Source: Conidiobolus incongruus B7586 (lineage: Eukaryota > Entomophthoromycota > Entomophthoromycetes > Entomophthorales > Conidiobolaceae). From it: a stretch of 23,507 nt of DNA. Shown here piece by piece: positions 10,629-20,291 of this stretch. The notes under the pieces are model-generated. The model made no database searches. It was not told the DNA's origin and worked only from the letters and a program-made list of their open reading frames with translations. The first letter of the stretch is position 1; each line of letters starts with the position of its first letter. The position numbers and the translations under genes are program-made. The DNA lies in the NCBI GenBank assembly GCA_000697335.1, contig JNEM01014538.1, positions 1 through 23,507 of the forward strand, in the 5' to 3' direction.

Positions 10629-10652
10629 AATTCAAATTCAAATTCAAATTCA
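10629..10652. repeat. Tandem AATTCA x4
   Basis: Four perfect copies of the hexamer AATTCA lie end to end in intergenic DNA. No gene or terminal repeat is associated with them. Confidence 0.9.
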
Positions 10653-12345
10653 ATAATACCCCAAAAACTATGCACAACATACTCAATGTTTGAATTGTAC
10701 TCGCTCATATTGATAAAGATAAATAATTAATATTAAAATGCCCCAACCTTGCTATGGATTCAACATCTTTTCATAACATCAAAGACATACTAGAATATAT
10801 CAGGATATCTCTTAATTAACACCCTATCAGTGTTGTGAACCTAAAAATAAACAAAAATAACCCCCAGTTCACTTGATACTGAATGTAAAATTTAAATCAA
10901 TCAACAACTTATTAAAATTGATTCAATTTACAACAAATAATGACGACTTGATGAAATCTTTTTTTCTTCAAAGAGCATTTAATTTATTGTTCTTTACAGA
11001 ATTGTGGTACCTGGTCTTATTCTTTGCCAATAGGATATCGATTCACCTAATATGTTAGCTTAATTGGCATTATTCAAATAATTATTTTAACTTTTTGGCC
11101 AATTACTATCCACTAGGCTTATGTTATATGCAATTGTATTAATAGCATTATGAATGCTGAATTTGTAAAAATGACCTCATTTCTTGTTTAGCCAATGATA
11201 TCAAAAAGTACCTTTTAATAAACATGTATATTGGATAATATTTCAATACAAATCAATCATTTTCATCCTACCATATCATTCAAAACAATATTAAATAAAT
11301 AATTATAAACTTTCTAACAACAACACTATTGAATACATTTGGGTAACAGCGTTATTATTAATAACAACTGAAGAAATACTGTAACCACTTGAGATATATT
11401 TGATACTTGTATTTCAAAATAATTACATATTTACTGGTTAAATGAATATTTGAAATATTTTTGAAATTTAATCAAATTATTTGATTTGTAGAAATTTGTT
11501 ATTTGATAACTTATCAATCAAATATTTTTCAAAATATTTTTTGACTTGAGTGATGATTCGATTGAACTAAAATTTCTATATCATAATTAATTTTAATAAA
11601 AATTTCATAAAATGCATAATGAAGATAAATAGAATTGATTGATGATCAATGATTTAATGATGATTATATAATTTGTATGCTCATAACTTAGAGTCATGAT
11701 TTGCTTGGTAAATATAGTGTTTAAATGACATAATTGTATTTTCTTCGAAATAGCATTTTCTCATAAATTGCTTTCATCATATACCCAATTCAATTTATTT
11801 CCAATAGCAATCAATTTAATTTAAATCAATTTATGGATACCATATATGGTAATACCATTACGCTTGTGTACTAATAAGGAAATCGCAATTCTATTTCTCA
11901 TAGTATTCGTTAATCAATTCGAGAAGTCTTTAGATAATCATTTAATAAGAGTGGATAGTTAAACGATGACTCATGAAATACTAGTACCATAATAATAATG
12001 AGGGTGCTGGATTGCAAGGCTATACTCAAATTTGAACTTAAATGTAAACTCCATTGAAAGGATTAAAGATAACTCGTTATAAAATTAAAATCTCAGTTAT
12101 CCATCTTATTTTTGATGAAATATGGATCATTCTCTTTAAACTAAGTCCTCAGATCCAGAAATTACATCTCCTTTATTCCTTTTACACTGAAATTTTACTA
12201 TTTATAGCAGCTTTAATATAGGGTTAAAGTTGTCATTTAACATATCCAATATAGAATCCCAATACACCATTAGAAAGTGTATCTAAGAAGGCAAATAATG
12301 GCAAAGTTTGATAGTTATTTTATGTCTAAATTTCCACCATTTTTC

Positions 12346-12375
<30 letters not shown>
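12346..12375. repeat. (AAT)10 microsatellite
   Basis: Ten uninterrupted AAT triplets lie in the gene desert. This is the longest perfect trinucleotide run seen in the window. Confidence 0.92.
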
Positions 12376-12376
<1 letters not shown>

Positions 12377-13891
12377 TAACAATGGAACAACTAATAATCA
12401 AAATATGATACTATTTTTTATAATCATTTGGTCTACCCCAATTTAAGTGGAAATTTGTCAACTTTTGATAATTAGCTTTATTGAGGCTATAAAAAATCAT
12501 TTAACACATAATTTTTGGAAATATATGATAATAGATAACTATATATATATCATTTTGCTAGTTGCAAACATAACCAAATTTTGAGCTATTAAGGATAAAA
12601 TTATAATTTCACTCTATTACAAATTAACTATGTTAGGTTAAAGACAAATATCAGATTGAATTATACTATTTATAGATTTACTTTATATATTGAATTATTT
12701 CATTAAACATTAAATCAAATAATTTGAATTCTTAAATTTGCTTTTTCATAAAAACTTAGCATTTAAGCAAAACAAGGGTAAAAGATATTTGGTATTGGGT
12801 ACATTATAACATCTAAATTATAAAATATAATTAATAATATTAATGAAATATATAATTTATTTAGTTGGCTCAATAATCTATGATTTGTAATTCAATTTAA
12901 GAATTTTATCATTTATATTATACTTTCATTTTAAGCGTAAATTGCAAAACTGTTTTCAATTAAAATTGAAAAATGAAATTTCTTTGATATACTATTTAAA
13001 TAAATCTTAATTAAAATTTATCTCCGATCAAATCCCGTAATTAAATATTAAATTGAATGATTTTGATCTTCAAAGATGGGATTAATTTGAATAATGCTAT
13101 ATAAAATAAATTAATTAAAATTATTCATAATCATATAGTTAGCTATCATTTGAATTGAAAAAGGTGTGATCAGTTCTATTAAATAAATTATCTTCATTTT
13201 TATTGCTAATTTCATATCTGCCAACCAAATATCACCATATATTATGAAAATTTCATTAGATTGCTATTCTATATTATGGTATTATTTCAAAATATATTAA
13301 ATAATATACATCATATTATGTTATTAAAATTATATCAATCATCTTAATATTCAATAAATAATAATGTGCTTTAATTTAAAAAATTTCAATATACCAAATT
13401 GATCTATTAATATGCTCTTAAATGTTAGGTTATAATTAAATAACTCATCAAATTAATGTATTATTGTTTGTGATCGATTAATTCTTGTTAAAGCACTACC
13501 TTTTGAAATAATAAACATTGAATATATAACTCCTAATTATATACACTATGCACGTAGCTTTATTATACATATACTATATTCGAAGTTAAATTATTTTATA
13601 TTTTAAAATCATCAAAATTTTTATTACTAATAATGATAGTTAATAAATATTGCAAAATGGTTTGATCTTTGATTATATATTGATGAATGAAAGGGGGTTC
13701 GTTTAATAAATTGGTAATCGTACAAAAATTTAAAAACAATCTTTAATATGAAATCATTTTCATATTTTAACATATTAACAATATGATGAGAAAGTTTAAC
13801 CGTTGTAATTAATGAAGATAATTAGTATTTTGATTGATATGAGTGATATCATCAGTAATTTAAAGGATATAAAACATAAGCTGAATCGATA

Positions 13892-13992
13892 CCTTTCGCC
13901 TCTTGCCATATTTCAATATCATTTATTATTTAGAATTTGCTTTGTATATAGATTAAATGGCGTGGTTAAGAATTTTAGCTAAGGAGGCGAAA
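13892..13992. repeat. GC-rich nested inverted repeat, about 100 bases
   Basis: TTTCGCCTC (13894-13902) and its exact complement GAGGCGAAA (13984-13992) enclose about 81 bases. A second, inner pair GCCAT (13905-13909) and ATGGC (13957-13961) nests in the correct order. Together they could form an interrupted stem. The surrounding 200 bases, to about 14050, are clearly richer in G and C than the desert around them. No target-site duplication is obvious, and no Pol III B-box or known RNA motif was recognised. Confidence 0.4.
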
Positions 13993-15277
13993 TTTGATGC
14001 TTGGTGGTTAGAATTGTGAGTAATTGGCATCTCATGATTGCGAGTGATGGGTTTTAATTTAAAAAAAACTATTTTTAATTGTATAATAAGTATGCCAACA
14101 GCCGTATATTTCAATATAAACAAAAACTGATATCAATGGATGTGGTTATTTGAATTGGTTTATGATGTATTTTGAATATTGAAATAAATGGCTTAAAATT
14201 TGATAATTATTTGATTATATTTCATTATACCATTACTAGCTAATATCATAATACTTGTCAATAGTTTTTAGTCTAATGATCTAACAGTTCATATACGAGT
14301 AAAAAAGTGGATAATAAAATAAATTTTAACTTTGATTTCATAAGTTTATACAAATTTATTTATTTATTTGAAGATTTTAAGTTGAAACCTTTGGTTTATT
14401 TTTTAAATTGTACGTTTCACTAAGTTCTTTTTATTATTCATTACTCAGACCTTCTAGTATATAAATATCCGACTAAATTTTAAATATTTTGTTTTATTAT
14501 TATATTATGATGTATAGGCACATTTTATTAAAATTTTACTAATTTATATTAAGATAAATTCAATAACTGTGGAAAAGTTGAATACTAGTTTCAAATAAAA
14601 TAATGATACTTCAACATTGTTTTTACTATTAGAAGCAATTAGATCGATTGTTCTGATTTCATTTTTGCTCAAAACTTTAAAAGCATCTTAGAGTAACAGT
14701 GATCTTTGATAAATCTTAGGATCGTAATTATTTAATTAAAATATATTAAATAATATATTGTATATATTATATTTTATTATATATATATTCCATTTAAAAT
14801 ACATTACTGTATTCATTTTAATTCCTTTTGTAATCTTTGTTCTTACAATGTATTTTATGAAAGAAAAACTAAATTGAATTCGATTAGGTCATTTTAAACT
14901 ATAAAGTATTTTAATCAAAACAAAAATATTTAAATTCATGACATAGTTTGATAAAGGTATACCTGATATGATGCAATATTTAATCTTAAATTTTACTAAA
15001 TTGATTTGAAACTGATAGATTACCAACATTAATCACTTAAACAAATGAATTCATCCCATAAATCTTTTATTATTATTTATTCAAATTGTATACCAAGTGT
15101 AATGTGATATTTAAAAAAAATATATTGATAATATCATTATACAAATATTTAATAAGATTACTAGATATATAATTTTCAAAATATTTTTTTCTACAATTAA
15201 ATCATAAAAATATTATTTTCAATTATTCATTTCTTAGACTAAATATATATTAAATATTGGAATAAAAATAAGAAAAT

Positions 15278-16589
15278 ATGAAAAATTTATCACCACCTGC
15301 ACTGAACTTAGAAACCAATATTAGAGAAAAACAAGTCAATACATTTGATAAAATTGAAGATTATTTATATTTGGGAAGGTATTCAATTATATATTATTAT
15401 TTTTTCTAATATATTAATTATCCCATAGTTATAGCGCTTTTAATGATCCTGACCTATTATTTAACCAAAATAACATTCAATTTGTTTTAACTTTGGGTAC
15501 TGGTATGGATCAAATGAACTTACCGCAGAATGTAAATATATAATATTTATTTTCTTCACAATTTTATTAAATTTATTAATTTAGGTAGAGAGAATGACTA
15601 TTCCCATTTTGGACCATGATGAAGTGAATATAATCTCTCATTTCAATACAACTTTCGAGTTCATTGATAAAGCAGTTTCTAATCAGAAAGGAATTCTAGT
15701 TCATTGGTAATACTAATATTGTTTATTTATGAATATTATCTAATTGAAATCTAGTATGGCTGGAGTTTCTAGAAGTTGCACAGTTGTATGTGCTTACCTT
15801 ATGAGAAAATATAATGAAACAGTGGATAATTCTTTAGAAAAAATTAAATCGAGTAGGAATATAGTATGGTAAATGGCATTGAAATTCTTCTATCCAATAC
15901 ATTTATTAATTGATTCATTGATAGTCCTAATTCTGGTTTCATGGAACAATTAAAAGTTTATGAACAAGTGAACTATAAATTAGACTTAAATTCGACGCCT
16001 TATAGAAGATTCTTGATATCTAAAATGTCTTCAGATTTGATGAGTAATATTATAATCATTTATTGATAACAATGCTAATATTTGAATCTAGATCATGGCT
16101 ATTCTAATAACATGATTTTGGGTGAAGACCCTGAAAATATTCAAGTGACTAAATCAAATACAATGACCGGTTTGCCGGTTCAAAAAGTCAGATGTAAAAA
16201 GTGCAGAAGAGCTTTGGCATATCCTGATCATTTGATAGATCATGAGCCTGGCAAGGGTCAGACTTCTTTTGGTTTCAGGAAGAGAAACTCCCATTATAAA
16301 CCTGAAGAGGTGAATTTAATAATTTATTCTGTTATTAACTCTAAGCTAATTTTTCAATAATAAACAGACCTGTAGCTCTTACTTCATTGAACCAATGGCT
16401 TGGATACCAGGATTAAACTCCGGGGAATTGGAAGGAAAGATTGACTGTCCTAAATGCCATATCAAATTGGGCTCTTGGAGCTGGAAAGGAACTCAATGCA
16501 GCTGTGGACAATGGGTTACACCCGCTTTTATGCTTCACAGAAGCAAGGTAGACTCTATAACACCCAGATCTTTATCATTTTATTCCTGA
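15278..16589 (+). CDS. YVH1: Dual-specificity phosphatase with zinc-binding tail, Yvh1/DUSP12
   Basis: This protein phosphatase releases Mrt4 from pre-60S ribosomal particles in yeast; the zinc-binding tail is the part required for that role. Seven exons fit one frame: 15278-15378, 15429-15531, 15585-15706, 15755-15868, 15925-16043, 16092-16309 and 16368-16589. They give 332 aa, close to the 340-364 aa usual for the family. The phosphatase loop is HCMAGVSRS, with C109 and R115, and its cysteine codon is split by an intron. D78 in ILDHDE is the likely general acid. The C-terminal domain has CKKC (221-224), H237, C261, CPKC (286-289) and CSCG (303-306), with the family hallmarks YFIEPMAW, LGSWSWKG and GQWVTPAF. 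The introns are 48-58 nt and GT-AG, with CTAAT-like branch sites in most. The family usually ends near KVD; here about 11 more residues follow. The gene converges on MAK16. Confidence 0.93.
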
Positions 16590-16983
16590 TATTTGATTCA
16601 TTTGTATATTTTACACCATTATATATCCAATTCAATAAACGTTTAAATATGCATTATGATGTTCAATTTTTATATAATTAGTATATTTAAAAATCTCTAA
16701 ACTTTTTTTAAACTGTGTTATATTTTTAATTTTTTGTAAAATATTGTCATATACTAAATTTATTAGTAACAACTTTTAACTGGATATTAATTTTTAATTA
16801 AAGAATAAATAAATATAAAAATGATAAATTATGTAATAAAAATGTAAAATAAAATGCCAAATAAAACTCAAGATATATATATATGTTTATTTTGAGTGAA
16901 TCTATTATTAAAGGAGTTTCTATAATGATTTAGTAAGAGGTGAGCAGTAGATTAAATAAAATAAATCACAATTTATCTATAAA
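16590..16983. other. Convergent intergenic region between YVH1 and MAK16
   Basis: The 394 bases between the two facing stop codons are AT-rich, with no coding sequence. An AATAAA lies at 16634-16639 on the plus strand, about 45 bases after the YVH1 stop, and suits its 3' end. On the minus strand an AATAAA (plus TTTATT at about 16886-16891) lies about 95 bases past the MAK16 stop. Both could be chance in this composition. Confidence 0.45.
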
Positions 16984-18330
16984 TTAATGGCGAGCGGTTT
17001 CTTGTTCATGTTCATATTCAATTTCCAATTTAACATTACCTAAAATAAAATTAATATACGCTAATAATATATGTGATATGTTAAATTACGTTTCTTGCGC
17101 TTGTCTTTGTTATTCTGTGTAGGAGGTTGCTTGCGTTTGTTCTGAGGTTGATGTTAGTATATAAATAAAATAACGTAAAATAAATAATATTTACATTAGC
17201 TTTCGATGTAGGTTGAGCTTCAGCATCAGAATCGGATTCTTCTTCAGATTCCTATAAAAACGAGTTAATCAATTTGGAATTATAAAATAAGTATTTGTTG
17301 TGATTTACCTGAGAACCAGCATCAAACATGAAATCTTCCAAATCATCTTCATCATCGCTGAAATCAGCAACGAATTCACGCTAAATGAATAAAAAGTAAA
17401 TAAGAGGTGGATTAAATTAATAATGAATCAATGCTTACGACATCATCTTCATCATCAAGACCCATTTCCATTTCTCTTTCCAATTCTTCTTCGTTTTCTT
17501 CTTCACTCTCTTCGTCTTCAGCTTGAAGTTTTTCGCTTTCCAAGATTTTATTCCAGACATCCTCGTTAACATTCAAAGGAGCATCACCATAAGCTTTGTT
17601 CTTCAAACGCTCTAACAATTCCTTTTCAATGGATTTTTCTAAATGAGCAGCAATTTCAGCCTTCTTTTCCCTAGTAGCTTCACGTCTTTCAATCTTCTTC
17701 TTAATCCCGACCATTTTAGGACTACACAGTGCGATTAGTTGAATATGAATAAATACAATTAAATGAATGTTTACGCATTTTTTAATTTTAATTTACGCAT
17801 AGTAACCAAATATTGAGAAATTTTTGTTAAACGTTGTTTACAACGGTTAATAATATGGTTGGGCCAATAAATTAATTCATTATCAATCTAATATACAATT
17901 TTTAATATCAAAAATAAAATTTAAAATATATTGTTATTACTTGTTCTAAAGCTTGAGTAAAACCCTTGCTGAGTTTGATCTTTTCCCACATATTGGCAGG
18001 GGTATGAGCTCTTTCGGGAGTTTTAACATATAAATACATGATACCTAAAATTAATGTTAATAAAAATAAATTATAATTAATATTGTAATAGGTTTGAAAA
18101 ATACCTTCGTGCTCTCTAACTGTAGCATAACGACTATTGGCTAAAGGACAGGATGTTCTTGTGCATAAACCGGTAGCATTGTATTCATTTCTACAAAATT
18201 TTTGAGCTACAGATCTAAAAATAATAATTAATAAATAGAATAAATGTAAATGATTTTTTCCACTTTACTTGACTTTATAACTACAAAATTTTTCATTAAT
18301 AACATTCCAAATAATTTCGTCTTGATTCAT
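16984..18330 (-). CDS. MAK16: Ribosome biogenesis protein Mak16
   Basis: Mak16 is a nucleolar factor needed for assembly of the 60S ribosomal subunit, acting with Rpf1 in early pre-60S particles. Nine exons on the minus strand fit without a break: 18269-18330, 18105-18214, 17941-18044, 17775-17887, 17439-17721, 17309-17380, 17195-17251, 17090-17141 and 16984-17039. They give 302 aa, near the usual size of about 300. The first exon gives the hallmark start [16 protein letters not shown]. Four cysteines (C16, C28, C38, C43) form the expected zinc-binding set around [12 protein letters not shown] and [12 protein letters not shown]. Family motifs [17 protein letters not shown] and [10 protein letters not shown] follow. 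A long acidic serine-rich stretch comes next, then a basic KRK/KRKKR tail that could act as a nuclear signal. The 17142-17194 intron has a perfect TACTAAC. The 18045-18104 intron is a multiple of three and stop-free. Confidence 0.95.
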
Positions 18331-18852
18331 TCTGATTTAATAAAATATAAAATTATAATTTAACACTTAATATTTATAATTAATTTTATTGAATTTCGAA
18401 TAAATTAATGATTTCGAAATTATATTTTTAAACTTTAAATCATTATTATTGAATTTTCAAATTGTGGGTTTGAGATTTGATTTTATAAAATCTAGGACTT
18501 AGAAAAAATTGCGAAAAGTAGTTTTTAATTTAAAAGAATACAATCATATTTAAAAATAATGTAAACAAAAATCATAATATGGTATATATATATATATATA
18601 ATCTATTCAAGTATATATTTTGTTTTAAATAATGCTATTTGATAGAATAATCACGTTAGATATATGAGAGTATTTAAACCATTTAGATTTAATAAGAAAG
18701 TATATTTAAAAATCAAATGTAAAATTACATAATATTATATAATGCGAAAATTTTAAATTTAAATGTAATGAAGATAAATAAATTAGGTATTTCATTTTTG
18801 TACATGTTTGAATGAAAAATAGTAGTATTGCCATAACTTTTAGCAAATCTAA
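18331..18852. other. Divergent region between MAK16 and the tRNA gene
   Basis: These 522 AT-rich bases have no supportable coding sequence. The left end should carry the MAK16 promoter, and the right end the upstream flank of the tRNA gene. A (TA)9 run lies at about 18583-18601. No clear TATA box or motif pair was identified. Confidence 0.5.
18583..18601. repeat. (TA)9 microsatellite
   Basis: An uninterrupted TA run of about 19 bases lies between MAK16 and the tRNA gene. Confidence 0.88.
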
Positions 18853-18925
18853 GGTTCCATGGCCAAATGGATAAGGCGCTTGACTACGGATCAAGAGATT
18901 CCAGGTTCGATCCCTGGTGGAATCG
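18853..18925 (+). tRNA. tRNA-Arg (anticodon ACG)
   Basis: The 73 bases fold as a complete intronless tRNA. The acceptor stem GGTTCCA pairs with TGGAATC (one G-T pair), and the discriminator is G. The D stem pairs GCC with GGC. The anticodon stem CTTGA/TCAAG holds the loop CTACGGA, which puts ACG at positions 34-36. The T arm is CCAGG-TTCGATC-CCTGG, with a good B box GGTTCGATCCC. No CCA is encoded, as expected for a eukaryotic nuclear gene. A34 would be read as inosine and serve CGU, CGC and CGA arginine codons. Confidence 0.96.
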
Positions 18926-18937
18926 GTGTTTCTTCAA

Positions 18938-18944
18938 TTTTTTT
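18938..18944 (+). terminator. Pol III terminator of the tRNA gene
   Basis: A run of seven T residues begins 13 bases after the tRNA 3' end, the usual position and form of an RNA polymerase III stop. Confidence 0.85.
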
Positions 18945-20291
18945 GAGTTATAACCTTGTTTTTTTAATATTATGTATTACATTATATTATCTATACATAT
19001 CTTTTTTATTCTTTTTTTCATTTCAAATTTTAAATACTTATCATATTAACTTTCATAATACTTTTTAATATTCTCTTTTGATTTTTTATATTTTTGACAT
19101 TCGGTATTATTATTTTTATATTAACAAACCTAAATATATTTATTAATAATGTTAGATGCAGCCTTATTATTCACACTTCACTAATACGAATTAAAGAATA
19201 TTATTTTAAATTACGAGATTATGTTAGTTAATAAAACCTTATTATTTTATAATCTGATAACTGTAAAAATATCTGAATTTATTTTTGGAATTCAAAATGA
19301 TGGCTGTTTATATGTACTTGAGATTATAATAGGTTTCAAATATTCCAATTCAGTTTAGCTTTTGAATCATTTCAAATAATCCAAGATAAGGGCTAATTTC
19401 CATGTTTACATATATCAATAATATATACCAATATGTAAAATATTAAAGTTCTAATTGTAGCAATATTATCATTTGTTTTTTCAAAATATTAATGTTGCAA
19501 AAAAAATTTATTTCGGGTATGGAAAAAAATTGCAATGATATTTGAAATTCAACTGAATTTAATGAAACGTGATATACAATAGTATCATTTAGTATTATAT
19601 TTATTATTATATAAAAATTTTAATAAAAATTAATATATAATTTATTTATATTTATATATAGTTATCAAGTTCATTCGCACTCTCCAAGCGATTTTTCAAT
19701 AACTTTTAGAGTTCTTTAAATACAATTTTATGTGTTTTATAAAAATCATTCCTGAAGTTTGTGAATCCAGTCATATGTATTAATTCATCATCTAGTACTT
19801 TTTTCTTATCCAAATTAGCTCGCTAGCAAGCTATATTTGTTGACACTGTGTCTCAGTTGCTGAGACATCAGGGATAGATTTATAATGATAAATAACAATC
19901 ATCACTACATGTTAGAAGTTTAATTTTACCAAATAACAAAAAAATTAATCGGATATTTAATTTTATAGGCTATAATAAGGTAACATAAATTCAAAATCTT
20001 AAAAATAATGAGTAGAATATATAATGAATATATATCAATCTTGATTTATTGAATAATAATTTATTAAAAGATCAAGGTTGTGTATTATATAATTTTCAAA
20101 ATAAGACGATTTTTTATTCAAAATCCATATAAATTAATTTTCTCCGCATTTTTGATGATATAATCACTATACCCATAAATTTAAAATTAAATTAAAAAAG
20201 TAATATTAGTTCTTTAATATATTGAAATTTTATAAATGTGACTGTGAATAAAAAATATATTATACTTTAATTAATTAAACTATAAAAAAAT
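18945..20291. other. Gene-less region upstream of the VPS9 gene
   Basis: AT-rich spacer with no acceptable coding sequence on either strand. The right end must hold the promoter and leader of the VPS9-domain gene. The only conspicuous structure is a pair of inverted repeats at 19817-19867, in a short stretch with more G and C than its surroundings. Confidence 0.55.
19817..19867. repeat. Two adjacent short palindromes
   Basis: AGCTCGCTAGCAAGCT (19817-19832) matches its own reverse complement at 14 of 16 positions. Sixteen bases on, TGTCTCAG and CTGAGACA (19849-19867) form a perfect 8-base stem around a TTG loop. Both sit in empty DNA about 0.4 kb upstream of the VPS9-domain gene. They could form cruciforms or hairpins, or be binding sites for dimeric proteins. 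Nothing identifies them further. Confidence 0.5.

Larger units (their letters stand above)
10117..15277. other. 5-kb gene desert
   Basis: I find no supportable gene here on either strand. Long open frames are absent apart from a TTG-initiated, hydrophobic frame near 10.87-11.06 kb that I do not accept. The stretch contains a 6-base tandem repeat (10629-10652), an (AAT)10 microsatellite (12346-12375) and a GC-rich inverted-repeat structure (about 13892-13992). The right end must hold the promoter of the YVH1-like gene. Confidence 0.55.

Noticed and set aside
10873-11058. Plus-strand 61-codon open frame with a hydrophobic end
   Set aside because: It begins with TTG and not ATG, lies in AT-rich DNA, matches no family and does not continue beyond its stop in any way I could support.
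16454-16681. Plus-strand frame overlapping the last YVH1 exon
   Set aside because: It is out of frame with the conserved zinc-binding domain and runs into AT-rich 3' flank.
18706-19068. Open frames on both strands across the tRNA gene
   Set aside because: The sequence there folds as a complete tRNA-Arg, and the translations resemble no protein.
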